Assembly: GCF_016031655.1 (NCBI RefSeq)
Contig: NZ_JACCHQ010000002.1
Location: forward strand, 434,001 to 498,000
Source: Bradyrhizobium glycinis
GTDB taxonomy: Bacteria > Pseudomonadota > Alphaproteobacteria > Rhizobiales > Xanthobacteraceae
DNA: 64,000 bases
Direction: 5' to 3'
Below, one piece after another: positions 29,656 to 37,437 of the stretch (position 1 is its first letter; every line of letters starts with the position of its first letter). The position numbers were made by a program, and so were the translations under genes. The notes beneath the pieces are model-generated. The model saw only the letters and a list, made by a program, of their open reading frames with translations, did no database searches and was not told the DNA's origin.

Positions 29656-29758
29656 GTCATTCCGGGGCGCAACAAAGTCGCGAACCCGGAATCCATTCAT
29701 CCACCGTCTCAGCGGCCTGATGGATTCCGGGTTCGCGCTGCGCGCGCCCCGGAATGAC
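29656..29758. repeat. Palindromic repeat, family C
   Basis: Outer arms GTCATTCCGGGGCGC and GCGCGCCCCGGAATGAC, and inner arms CGCGAACCCGGAATCCA and TGGATTCCGGGTTCGCG, form a long cruciform just after the stop of the TIGR02301 gene. It is non-coding. Confidence 0.9.
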
Positions 29759-29897
29759 AAGAGGCTGGAACCCTGTCATCGACTTTGTTCACAGCCGTTA
29801 ACCGTTCTTAAAGATGTGGCCTAGCGGGCGTTAACGCCCGTGCTACACCTCTCGCACAGCGCATCGCCGTGGATCGCGCCCAGCCTGACCGAGTTTC

Positions 29898-30164
29898 ATG
29901 AGCCAGCCGATTTCCTTCGCCCCCGCCCGCGCGCCGCTGCCCGATCACGAGCAGAAACAGGCCGCGCTGAGCTATCTCAACGAGGCCTGGGCCGAGGCGC
30001 GTCATGACGGCGTCGACGGCGACTGCCTGGCGCAGGCGAGCCTGTTCGCCGCCCTCGCCGAGCTCGTCGGGACCTACGGCGAGGACGCGGTGGCCAAGTT
30101 CGTCGAGGGCTTCCCCGGCCGCATCCGCAACGGCGAATTTTCGGTCGGCATCTCCCGGCAGTAA
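29898..30164 (+). CDS. Small conserved hypothetical protein
   Basis: An 88-residue acidic, soluble protein, MSQPISFAPARAPLPDHEQ. The central part has a helical heptad-like pattern (ALSYLNEAWAEARHDGVDGD, then LAQASLFAALAELVGTYGED). There is no signal peptide, membrane span or known motif. It resembles small proteins annotated only in Bradyrhizobium relatives. It converges on the cupredoxin gene, with a 7-bp hairpin between them. Confidence 0.65.
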   Translation: MSQPISFAPARAPLPDHEQKQAALSYLNEAWAEARHDGVDGDCLAQASLFAALAELVGTYGEDAVAKFVEGFPGRIRNGEFSVGISRQ

Positions 30165-30176
30165 GCCGCGGGAGAT

Positions 30177-30197
30177 GTTCCCGACAGAGCCGGGAAC
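30177..30197. terminator. Hairpin between convergent genes
   Basis: GTTCCCG and CGGGAAC pair over seven bases with a seven-base loop, between the convergent stops at 30164 and 30212. There is no T run, so intrinsic termination is only possible, not clear. Confidence 0.35.
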
Positions 30198-30211
30198 GCG
30201 CCCCTCCTGGG

Positions 30212-30532
30212 TCACGGCTCGATCTTGAGCGTCGCTTTCATGTTGGGATGATAGCGGCAGTAATACTCGATCGTTCCGGCCTTCTTCAGAACCGATGTCG
30301 CCGATTTCTTTGGCGGCAGCATCACGTCGAAATCCCCGTTCCTGGCCGTGGCGGTGTGGGCGAAGAAGTCCCTGTTGACCCAGGTGATAGTATCGCCGAT
30401 CTTCGCCGATACCTCAGGGGGAGCAATCACGAGATTGTCCATCGTGATCTCGATCGTCGCGGCGCGTGCCGGGACGACCATCGACAGAAGCACGGCCGCA
30501 AGCGCGATCGAAGCGAGGCGTCCCGGCATCAT
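30212..30532 (-). CDS. Cupredoxin, small periplasmic blue-copper protein
   Basis: A 106-residue protein with a signal peptide (MMPGRLASIALAAVLLSMVV and PARA) and a plastocyanin/pseudoazurin-like fold. The type 1 copper ligands are visible: His in RDFFAHTATA, and Cys, His and Met in EYYCRYHPNMKATL (C-x2-H-x2-M). It would carry single electrons or bind copper in the periplasm. It starts nine bases after the DUF4142 gene and is co-transcribed with it from an ECF-type promoter. Confidence 0.9.
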   Translation of the reverse strand: MMPGRLASIALAAVLLSMVVPARAATIEITMDNLVIAPPEVSAKIGDTITWVNRDFFAHTATARNGDFDVMLPPKKSATSVLKKAGTIEYYCRYHPNMKATLKIEP

Positions 30533-30541
30533 GCGACGCTC

Positions 30542-31075
30542 CTATTTCAGCTCGGCCGCAACGTGCTCGGCGTGCTGCTGATGACCCTGGAAGATCTTCA
30601 GCCCGGTCTGCAGCAGGCTCTTTAGCTCGGCATTGCTCGCAGACGGGATCAACTGCGTCTCCAACGCGCCATTGACCGCCTTGTGGTAGGCGACCTCGTT
30701 GGCGACGTAAGCCTTGTCGAACGCCGCGCCATCGAGCTTGTCGAGCTCGGCCATCTTGTCGGCCGCCTGCTTCGACAGCGCCTTGCTGGTCTCGTTGTCC
30801 TCCGGCGTGACGTTCAGCTTCTTGACGAGCGCGAGGGCCTGTTTGTTGACCGCCTCGTGGTCGCGCAGCATGTCCTTAGCGAATGCCTTGACGTCCTTGC
30901 TCTTGGCCTTCTTCTGCGCCTGCTTGGCAGCGTTGATGTCGATCACGCCCGCGGTGTAGGCGATATGCGCGATCTGGGGATCGGTGGGCTTGTCGGCTGC
31001 GCTGGCGCCTTGCAGCAATACGGGACTCGACAACATCATCGCTGCGGCGGCCGCCGCGCTCCATCGGATCAACAT
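30542..31075 (-). CDS. DUF4142 periplasmic protein
   Basis: A 177-residue protein with a signal peptide (MLIRWSAAAAAAMMLSSPVL, then LQGASAADK). The mature part is a helical ferritin-like DUF4142 domain with KSKDVKAFAKDMLRDHEAVN and GHQQHAEHVAAEL. DUF4142 proteins are periplasmic, often stress-linked, and of unknown biochemical function. The start at 31073-31075 has an AGGAG ribosome site and lies 52 bases from an ECF-type promoter. It heads the operon with the cupredoxin. Confidence 0.9.
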   Translation of the reverse strand: MLIRWSAAAAAAMMLSSPVLLQGASAADKPTDPQIAHIAYTAGVIDINAAKQAQKKAKSKDVKAFAKDMLRDHEAVNKQALALVKKLNVTPEDNETSKALSKQAADKMAELDKLDGAAFDKAYVANEVAYHKAVNGALETQLIPSASNAELKSLLQTGLKIFQGHQQHAEHVAAELK

Positions 31076-31126
31076 GGCATGACACTCCTGTGGGCCGGAA
31101 ACGTTCCGGACTGTTGCTTGCACAGG

Positions 31127-31155
31127 TTGGATGCCAATTCCGCGCGAACGTTCCC
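31127..31155 (-). promoter_or_regulatory. ECF-type promoter of the DUF4142-cupredoxin operon
   Basis: On the minus strand GGGAAC (31155-31150), 16 bases, then CATCCAA (31133-31127). The same -35 and -10 elements with the same 16-base spacer occur upstream of the sigma factor gene itself. The site lies between the sigma stop codon and the DUF4142 start, which would give a leader of about 45 bases. Confidence 0.75.
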
Positions 31156-31161
31156 GAAAAA

Positions 31162-31863
31162 TTACGCCCCGATGCCAAGGCGCCTGAGCACGGCCTCCGT
31201 CAGGCGCTCGCAACGCTCACCTGCGAACGGAAACGCATCCATCACGACCGGACCGATCTTCTTCTCGACGTTCTCGCGCAGCATGGTGCGCGCGCGGTGC
31301 AACCGCGTCTTCACGGTCTCGGGCTTGATGCCGAGCAGCCCGGCGGTCTCCTCCACGCTCATCCCCTCCATCACCCGCGCGATGAAGACCATGCGGAAGG
31401 TCTCGGGCAGTTCGTCGACCGCGCGTTCGACGACACGCTGGATCTCGCGTTGGGCCATGGACTTTTCCGGATCAGTTGCGGCGGACGAAAGCGGAAACTG
31501 GATGATTTGTGCTTCGAGCGTTGCCTCCGGCACCGATCCCAGCTCGACCTGCGGCGTCCGGCCGCGTGCGCGTCCGAGCGCTTCGTTGATGGCAATGCGC
31601 GACAGCCACGTCGACAGCGCCGACTCGCCGAGAAAGCCGTCAAGGTGGGTGAAAGCGCGGACATAGGTTTCCTGCACCACGTCCTCCGCGTCGCTGTCGC
31701 TGCGCAGGATGCCGCGGGCAAGCCTGAAGAGCCGGCGGTTATTGGCCTGCATGATCTCGCGCAAAGCGGCCTCGTCGCGGCGCCGCGCGCGGTCCACCAG
31801 TGCGGCTTCCAACGTCCTGGCGCCGGCGGTCAGGCCGGCTGCGGTCCCTGGCATGGCGGGCAT
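31162..31863 (-). CDS. ECF RNA polymerase sigma factor
   Basis: A 233-residue sigma-70 of the ECF type. Region 2 includes LFRLARGILRSDSDAEDVVQ and ETYVRAFTHLDGF. Region 4 includes LPETFRMVFIARVMEGMSVE, ETAGLLGIKPETVKTRLHRA and RTMLRE. It has an N-terminal extension and a C-terminal tail (FAGERCERLTEAVLRRLG). The start at 31861-31863 (MPAMPGTAAG) has a GGAG ribosome site. The upstream ATG at 31885-31887 overlaps the -10 element of the gene's own promoter and cannot be in the message. No anti-sigma gene is adjacent. Confidence 0.92.
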   Translation of the reverse strand: MPAMPGTAAGLTAGARTLEAALVDRARRRDEAALREIMQANNRRLFRLARGILRSDSDAEDVVQETYVRAFTHLDGFLGESALSTWLSRIAINEALGRARGRTPQVELGSVPEATLEAQIIQFPLSSAATDPEKSMAQREIQRVVERAVDELPETFRMVFIARVMEGMSVEETAGLLGIKPETVKTRLHRARTMLRENVEKKIGPVVMDAFPFAGERCERLTEAVLRRLGIGA

Positions 31864-31886
31864 CCTGTCTCCATTGGTTCCGGACA

Positions 31887-31915
31887 TTGGATGCAGGCGC
31901 AGGGGAAAGGTTCCC
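31887..31915 (-). promoter_or_regulatory. ECF-type promoter of the sigma factor gene (autoregulation)
   Basis: GGGAAC (31915-31910), a 16-base spacer, then CATCCAA (31893-31887), identical in both boxes and spacing to the promoter at 31127-31155. The match implies that the sigma factor drives its own gene as well as the DUF4142-cupredoxin operon. Confidence 0.75.
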
Positions 31916-31964
31916 AATTTTCTTACCCAGGATCTTACCCTTTCCGGTGGGTAACGACCGCCTC

Positions 31965-32834
31965 CTAATCCGTCTCGATCGGCAGCGAGGGATCTCTCGC
32001 CCATTCGCCCATTGAGGCGTCGTAGAGCGCCAGCTTGTCGTAGCCGAGCTGGGTCAGCAGCAAGAGGTCGATCGTCGCCGAGATGCCGCCGCCGCAGTAG
32101 AGAATCACTTCCTTGTCGCGCGTGACGCCCTGGGCGGCGAACTTCGCTTCTGCATCCGCAAGATTCGTCAGCGTCTTGTCGGCATTGACGAGCGTGGCTG
32201 CAGGAACGTTGACGCTGCCGGGAACGCGGCCCGGCCGGCCATAGCGGCTCGGCTCGAGGCCGCGATGAAACTGCGGACCGAGCGCGTTGACGATGACGGT
32301 TGCGGAATCGCCGATCTTGGCCAGCACGGCTTCCTTGTCGACGAAACAGCCTGGGCGCGGCGCCGCCTTGAAGGTCGTGGCCGGATAGGCCTTGGGTGCG
32401 CCTGTCTCGATTGGCCGCCCCTCCTGCTGCCATTTGTCGAAGCCGCCGTCGAGCACGTGGGCATCGACGCCGAGCGCGCGCAGCATCCACCAGAACCGCG
32501 TCGCCCACATCATGGTGCCGATGCTGTAGAGCACGATTGTTTTGCCCGCATCGAGGCCGTGGCGGCCGAACGCGACCTCCAGCTGAGCGACATCGGGCAT
32601 CATGAAGAAGTGTTGCGACGAAGTGTCCGAGAACTCGCCTTGCAGGTCGAGGAAATCGGCGCCGGGGATGTGGCCGGCCGCAAACGTCTTGTCGCCGGGC
32701 ACCGCGCGATAGGGCACGGCGCTGCCTGGCGGCACCGGCTCGTTGTAGGTCGTGCAGTCGTAAAGCCGGAGATTGGGATCGCCAATCATGGCGGCGAGTT
32801 GCTCGGTGGCGATGAGGGGTGATGGCTGGGACAT
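31965..32834 (-). CDS. sseA: 3-mercaptopyruvate sulfurtransferase
   Basis: A 289-residue two-domain rhodanese. The N-terminal inactive domain has HIPGADFLDLQGEFSD, and the C-terminal domain carries the active-site loop CGGGISATID with the catalytic Cys. CGGGISA-type loops are found in SseA enzymes, which move sulfur from 3-mercaptopyruvate to thiols or cyanide. RVPGSVNVPAATLV is the usual second-domain motif. It is on the same strand as the sigma gene, about 50 bases upstream of that gene's promoter, but looks like a separate unit. Confidence 0.93.
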   Translation of the reverse strand: MSQPSPLIATEQLAAMIGDPNLRLYDCTTYNEPVPPGSAVPYRAVPGDKTFAAGHIPGADFLDLQGEFSDTSSQHFFMMPDVAQLEVAFGRHGLDAGKTIVLYSIGTMMWATRFWWMLRALGVDAHVLDGGFDKWQQEGRPIETGAPKAYPATTFKAAPRPGCFVDKEAVLAKIGDSATVIVNALGPQFHRGLEPSRYGRPGRVPGSVNVPAATLVNADKTLTNLADAEAKFAAQGVTRDKEVILYCGGGISATIDLLLLTQLGYDKLALYDASMGEWARDPSLPIETD

Positions 32835-32877
32835 CGGACTACGCTCCCGTTCGAGAGGAAATGTAGCTCTCTCCTCT

Positions 32878-32964
32878 CGTCATTGCGAGCGCAGCGAAGC
32901 AATCCAGAGTCTTTCCACGGAGGGACTCTGGATTGCTTCGTCGCAAGAGCTCCTCGCAATGACG
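32878..32964. repeat. Palindromic repeat, family A (interrupted member)
   Basis: Its left arm matches the left arm of the element at 16677-16707 (CGTCATTGCGAGCGCAGCGA and on). The right arm starts GACTCTGGATTGCTTCG and ends TCGCAATGACG, but the middle of this arm is altered by a short replacement (TCGCAAGAGCTCC), so the hairpin is imperfect. It lies between pyrC and sseA. Confidence 0.88.
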
Positions 32965-32997
32965 GGGGACGGTGCGTTCGTCCCCCGACAAAAGCGC

Positions 32998-34332
32998 CTA
33001 CGCCTTCAGCGTCTCCAAAAACCGCACCGGCTCGCCCTGCGCAGCCGTCACCAGCTCGCCCTGCCACATCACGCGCTTGCCGCGCACAAACGTGCCGACG
33101 GGCCAGCCGGCGACGCGAACGCCGTCATAGGGCGTCCAGCCGGCCTTGGACGCCACCCATTTGTTGGTGATGGTCTCGCTGCGCTTCAAATCCACGATGG
33201 TGAAGTCGGCGTCGTAGCCAGCAGCGATGCGGCCCTTGCAGGCCATATTGTAGAGACGCGCGGGGCCGGCGCTGGTGAGATCGACGAAGCGCGCCAGCGA
33301 CAAGCGTCCCGCATTGACGTGATCGAGCATAACAGGCACCAGCGTCTGCACGCCGGTCATGCCGGAGGGCGACGCCGGATAGGTCTTCTGTTTCTCCTCC
33401 AGCGTATGCGGGGCGTGGTCGGAGCCGAGCACGTCGATGATGCCCTGCTCGATGCCGCGCCAGATGCCGGCGCGATGATCGGCGCCGCGCACCGGCGGGT
33501 TCATCTGCGCCAGCGTGCCGAGCCGCTCGTAGCATTCCGGGGCGACCAGCGTCAGATGGTGCGGCGTCGCCTCGCAGGAGGCGACATCCTTGTGATCGCG
33601 CAGGAACTCGATCTCCTCCTTGGTCGAGATGTGCAGCACGTGGATGCGCTTGCCGGTCTCGTGCGCGAGCTTGACCAGGCGCTGCGTCGCCATCAGCGCC
33701 GCAGTCTCGTCGCGCCAGACCGGATGCGAGCGCGCATCACCCTCGATGCGCAGCGATTTGCGCTCGTTGAGACGGTATTCGTCCTCGGCGTGGAAGGCGG
33801 CCCGGCGGCGGATCACCTGGAAGATGCGGCGCAGGCTCTCGTCGTCCTCGACCAAGAGCGCGCCGGTCGAGGAGCCGATGAACACCTTGACGCCGGCGCA
33901 GCCGGGTGCGCGCTCCAGCACAGGCAGATCCTGGACGTTCTCGCGGGTGCCGCCGATGAAGAAGGCGAAATCGCAATGCATGCGGTGATGGGCGCGCTTC
34001 ACCTTGTCGGTGAATTCGGCCGCCGTCACGGTCAGCGGCGAGGTGTTGGGCATCTCGAACACGGCGGTGACGCCACCCATCACGGCGCTGCGCGAGCCGG
34101 TCTCGAGGTCTTCCTTGTGCGTCAGCCCGGGCTCGCGGAAATGCACCTGCGTGTCCATCACGCCGGGCAGGATGTGCAGGCCCTTGCAGTCGATCACCTC
34201 GGCGGCTGAGCCTTGCGACAGCGGACCGAGCTCGGCGATGCGACCGCCCGTGATGCCGATATCACGCACGCCCTCGCCGTCCTGGTTGACGACGGTGCCA
34301 CCCTTCAGGATCACATCGAAACGCTGGGTCAT
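32998..34332 (-). CDS. pyrC: Dihydroorotase
   Basis: A 444-residue amidohydrolase that closes carbamoyl aspartate to dihydroorotate in pyrimidine synthesis. The carboxylated Lys region is AGVKVFIGSSTG, metal His residues are in RIHVLHIST and EATPHHLTL, and the catalytic Asp is in LGSDHAPHTLEEK. The first metal motif, usually D-x-H-x-H, reads DTQVHFREPG, so the first His is Gln. The rest of the active site is intact and the length is normal, so the protein is probably active; a related cyclic amidohydrolase role is the alternative. It is divergent from ygfZ. Confidence 0.88.
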   Translation of the reverse strand: MTQRFDVILKGGTVVNQDGEGVRDIGITGGRIAELGPLSQGSAAEVIDCKGLHILPGVMDTQVHFREPGLTHKEDLETGSRSAVMGGVTAVFEMPNTSPLTVTAAEFTDKVKRAHHRMHCDFAFFIGGTRENVQDLPVLERAPGCAGVKVFIGSSTGALLVEDDESLRRIFQVIRRRAAFHAEDEYRLNERKSLRIEGDARSHPVWRDETAALMATQRLVKLAHETGKRIHVLHISTKEEIEFLRDHKDVASCEATPHHLTLVAPECYERLGTLAQMNPPVRGADHRAGIWRGIEQGIIDVLGSDHAPHTLEEKQKTYPASPSGMTGVQTLVPVMLDHVNAGRLSLARFVDLTSAGPARLYNMACKGRIAAGYDADFTIVDLKRSETITNKWVASKAGWTPYDGVRVAGWPVGTFVRGKRVMWQGELVTAAQGEPVRFLETLKA

Positions 34333-34429
34333 GGGGCCTCTCTCATCCTCAGGGCGCAGGGCTCGAGGTCTTGTCGTTTATGCGTTGCGGGCTTACGTTC
34401 CGGAGCAACATGTCGCAAGAGATTTTCGC

Positions 34430-35305
34430 ATGAAATCGGCGTTTCTTCCGGACCGGGGCGTCATCAAGGTCGCGGGTGAGGATGCGCGCAACTTCCTCAA
34501 TGGCCTCGTCACCACCGACCTGGACAGGCTGAAACCTGGCCTGGGGCGATTCGGCGCACTGCTGACGCCGCAGGGCAAGATCATCGTGGATTTCCTGATC
34601 ACGGAAGCGCCCGCCGGTCACGGCGGCGGGTTCCTGATCGACTGCCCCAAGGCGCTGGCGGACACCCTCGCTACCAAGCTGAAGTTCTACAAGCTGCGCG
34701 CCAAGGTCACGGTGGACAAGCTCGACCTCGGCGTGCTCGCGGCCTGGGACGGCGAGCCGGCGGCGCAGCCCGACCTTGCCTTCGCCGATCCGCGCGCTGA
34801 GGGGCTCGGCACCCGCATCCTGATCCCGGAAGATCTCAAGCAGAAACTGTCCGATCTCATTGGCGCCGAGCTGGTCGATGCGGCCGAGTACGAGGCGCAC
34901 CGCATCGCGCTCGGCGTACCGCGCGGCGGGCTCGATTTCATGTACAGCGATGCGTTCCCGCATGAGACCAACATGGATCGCCTCGCCGGCGTCGATTTCG
35001 ACAAGGGCTGCTATGTCGGCCAGGAGGTCGTGTCGCGTATGCAGCATCGCGGCACCGCGCGCACACGCAGCGTGAAAGTGCTGCTCGAGGACGCCTCGCC
35101 CGAGCCGGGCACGACCATTCTTGCCGGCGACAAGCCGGTCGGCACCATCGGCTCGACGGCCGGCGGCAAGGGCATCGCACTGGTGCGCATCGACCGTGTC
35201 GCAGACGCGCTCGATGCGGGCCAGCCGCTCACCGCTGGGGGGCTGGCTTTGACGCTGGCTGAACCAGACGCCGTTCGAATTCCAGCCAAGCAGCCCCTCG
35301 CATGA
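34430..35305 (+). CDS. ygfZ: YgfZ/GcvT-like folate-binding protein
   Basis: A 291-residue tetrahydrofolate-binding protein that helps assemble or repair iron-sulfur clusters. The hallmark motif KGCYVGQEVVSRMQHRGTAR, with the conserved Cys, is intact. The N-terminal half has ARNFLNGLVTTDL and LTPQGKIIVDFLI. The ATG at 34430 was chosen because the longer frame reads back over the pyrC promoter region. It overlaps the next gene, tag, by four bases. Confidence 0.93.
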   Translation: MKSAFLPDRGVIKVAGEDARNFLNGLVTTDLDRLKPGLGRFGALLTPQGKIIVDFLITEAPAGHGGGFLIDCPKALADTLATKLKFYKLRAKVTVDKLDLGVLAAWDGEPAAQPDLAFADPRAEGLGTRILIPEDLKQKLSDLIGAELVDAAEYEAHRIALGVPRGGLDFMYSDAFPHETNMDRLAGVDFDKGCYVGQEVVSRMQHRGTARTRSVKVLLEDASPEPGTTILAGDKPVGTIGSTAGGKGIALVRIDRVADALDAGQPLTAGGLALTLAEPDAVRIPAKQPLA

Positions 35306-35928
35306 GCCGCGCTGCCCGCTTGCATCCCGATGGTCTGACCCGCTGCCCCTGGCCGGGCGAAGATCCGCTTTACGTCGCCTATCACGACACCGAATGGGGC
35401 GTGCCGGAATACGACGACCGCGCGCTGTACGAGAAGCTGATGCTCGACGGTTTCCAGGCCGGCCTGTCCTGGATCACGATCCTGCGCAAGCGCGATAACT
35501 TCCGCAAAGCCTTCGACGATTTCCAGCCGGAGAAGATCGCGCGCTACACGCCTAAGAAGATTCACGCGCTGATGAACGATGCGGGCATCGTGCGCAACAA
35601 GGCCAAAATCGAAGGCGCGATCCTGAGCGCGAAGTCGTATCTCGACATCATGGAGAAGGGCCCGGGCTTCTCGAAGCTCCTGTGGGACTTCATGGACGGA
35701 CGGCCAAAGGTCAACCAGTTCAAGACAACCGCGAGTGTGCCGGCCTCGACGCCGCTGTCGATGCAGATCTCCAAGGAGCTGTCCTCGCGCGGCTTCAAAT
35801 TCGTCGGCCCGACGATCGTCTACGCCTTCATGCAGGCGACCGGCATGGTCAACGACCACCTGGTCGACTGCCACTGTCATGCGACCTGCAGCAAGACCCG
35901 GCGCAAGCCGCGCCTCAAGGCCAAATGA
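35302..35928 (+). CDS. tag: DNA-3-methyladenine glycosylase I
   Basis: A 208-residue Tag-type base-excision glycosylase that removes 3-methyladenine from alkylated DNA. Family features are RCPWPGEDPLYVAYHDTEWG, the aromatic core GFQAGLSWITILRKRDNFR, and the zinc-binding C-terminal motif DCHCHATC. It is full length. It overlaps ygfZ upstream (ATGA) and the HD-domain gene downstream (ATGA), forming a tightly packed three-gene operon. Confidence 0.95.
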   Translation: MSRAARLHPDGLTRCPWPGEDPLYVAYHDTEWGVPEYDDRALYEKLMLDGFQAGLSWITILRKRDNFRKAFDDFQPEKIARYTPKKIHALMNDAGIVRNKAKIEGAILSAKSYLDIMEKGPGFSKLLWDFMDGRPKVNQFKTTASVPASTPLSMQISKELSSRGFKFVGPTIVYAFMQATGMVNDHLVDCHCHATCSKTRRKPRLKAK

Positions 35929-36539
35929 CGGCGAAGAAGGCGGCCCGCAACGAAGAGGTCCGCGCCTGGCAGCGCATGCTGTCCGGCCGGCGGCTCGACC
36001 TGCTCGATCCCTCCCCGCTCGACATCGAGATCGGTGACATCGCGCACGGGTTGGCGCGGGTGGCGCGCTGGAACGGGCAGACCCTCGGCGCGCACATCTT
36101 TTCGGTCGCACAGCATACGCTGCTGGTAGAGACGGTGCTGCGGCACGAGATGCCCCGCGTCGACCAGCGCGTGCGGCTCGCAGCCCTGCTGCATGATGCG
36201 CCGGAATATGTGATCGGCGACATGATCTCGCCGTTCAAGGCCGTGCTCGACGGTCACTACAAGGCCGTCGAGAAGCGGTTGCTCGGCGCCATCCATATCC
36301 GCTTCGGCTTGCCACCGGTATTGCCTGATGACATCACGCAGGCCATCAAGGCCGCCGATCGCGGCGCGGCCTATCTCGAGGCAACCGAGCTCGCCGGCTT
36401 CAGCGCAAGCGAAGCGCGACGCCTGTTCGGCAAGGATCCGGGTCTTCCCGACAGTGTCCGACGCGACTACCTGACGCCCTGGACCGCGGCGCGGGCCGAG
36501 AAGCAGTTTCTGGAGCGGTTTGGCGCCGTGTTTGCGTAG
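35925..36539 (+). CDS. HD-domain phosphohydrolase (YfbR-like)
   Basis: A 204-residue HD-superfamily hydrolase. The metal-binding pattern is spread over AHIFSVAQHTLLVE, LAALLHDAPEYVIGDMISPF (the HD pair) and KAADRGAAYLEATEL. It resembles the deoxyribonucleoside 5'-monophosphatase YfbR group, and many alphaproteobacterial relatives are annotated simply as HD proteins. The ATG overlaps the tag stop codon. A palindromic repeat follows six bases after its stop. Confidence 0.88.
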   Translation: MTAKKAARNEEVRAWQRMLSGRRLDLLDPSPLDIEIGDIAHGLARVARWNGQTLGAHIFSVAQHTLLVETVLRHEMPRVDQRVRLAALLHDAPEYVIGDMISPFKAVLDGHYKAVEKRLLGAIHIRFGLPPVLPDDITQAIKAADRGAAYLEATELAGFSASEARRLFGKDPGLPDSVRRDYLTPWTAARAEKQFLERFGAVFA

Positions 36540-36544
36540 CTCTC

Positions 36545-36670
36545 GTAGGGTGGGCAAAGGCGCACTTGCGCCGTGCCCACCATCTCTTCGCGTTTGCGAC
36601 AAAAGTGGTGGGCACGCTTCCGCCTTCGCTCTTCGAGCTACGGCGGACATGTCGCTTTGCCCACCCTACG
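36545..36670. repeat. Palindromic repeat, family B (long member)
   Basis: The outer arms GTAGGGTGGGCAAAG and CTTTGCCCACCCTAC are identical to those at 27342-27435. The inner part is longer, with an added segment between GTGGGCACGC and CTTTGCCC on the right side. It lies between the HD gene and the phosphatase gene. Confidence 0.9.
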
Positions 36671-36701
36671 GCCGCGGCTATAATCAACAAAAAGGTTCGC
36701 C

Positions 36702-37208
36702 ATGATCCACGTCTGTTCCCTCGCCGCGCTTCCCGAAACCGTCCGCCTCACCAAGGCCAGTCACGTGCTGACCGTGATGGCCAATGTCGAGCAGGTGGCG
36801 CGTCCAGTCTCGGTGCTCCCGGCCAATCATCTCAAGGTGTCGATGGACGACATCACCGAGGAGATGGACGGCTTCGTTGCGCCGTCGGAGACGCATATCG
36901 AGCAGGTGCTGAACTTCGTGCGCGGCTGGGACCGCAGCGCCCCCCTGGTGGTGCATTGCTATGCCGGGATCAGCCGCTCCACCGCGAGCGCGTTCGCGGC
37001 CGTTTGCGCGCTCAATCCGAACCGCGACGAGATCGAGATCGCACGGAAAATTCGCGCGGCCTCGCCGATCGCCTCGCCAAACCGGCGCATCGTCAGCCTC
37101 GCCGATCGTGCACTCGGACGCAACGGCCGCATGCTGCGCGCGCTGGACGAGATGGGCCCCGGCGCAATGATGGTGGAAGGCCGCCCCTTCGCGATCGAGC
37201 TCGAATGA
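36702..37208 (+). CDS. Protein tyrosine phosphatase-like
   Basis: A 168-residue protein with the cysteine phosphatase signature HCYAGISRSTAS (C-x5-R) at about residues 85-96. The N-terminal part (MIHVCSLAALPETVRLTKAS) and the rest fit the short dual-specificity-type phosphatases found widely in alphaproteobacteria. It would act on phosphotyrosine or another phosphate ester in the cytoplasm. No kinase partner is nearby. It is flanked by palindromic repeats on both sides. Confidence 0.85.
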   Translation: MIHVCSLAALPETVRLTKASHVLTVMANVEQVARPVSVLPANHLKVSMDDITEEMDGFVAPSETHIEQVLNFVRGWDRSAPLVVHCYAGISRSTASAFAAVCALNPNRDEIEIARKIRAASPIASPNRRIVSLADRALGRNGRMLRALDEMGPGAMMVEGRPFAIELE

Positions 37209-37241
37209 GACGGGAGTCGAATAGCAGCTGCGACGGGACTG

Positions 37242-37364
37242 CACCCCCTCTCCCGCTTGCGGGAGAGGGTTGGGGAGAGGGTGTCTCGGCAACGGGACAA
37301 TCCCCTAGAGGAGAAAGCCCTCTCCCGGCGCTATGCGCCGACCTCTCCCGCAAGCGGGAGAGGT
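37242..37364. repeat. Paired palindromes (CCTCTCCCGC hairpins)
   Basis: Two hairpins, CCCTCTCCCGCTTGCGGGAG with AGGG (37246-37269) and CCTCTCCCGCAAGCGGGAG with AGG (37342-37363), flank about 70 bases. The element at 52701-52866 has the same style. It lies between the phosphatase gene and nadQ. Confidence 0.85.
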
Positions 37365-37437
37365 TACAGCGAGCCCGCGGTGACGCCCCCACAATCAACC
37401 GGCATAACTCTCTCGCAACACCTACAGCATCAGCCGC

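Noticed and set aside
31162..32508. 448-codon version of the sigma factor frame
   Set aside because: The extra N-terminus is sseA read in another frame; promoter and ribosome site place the start at 31863.
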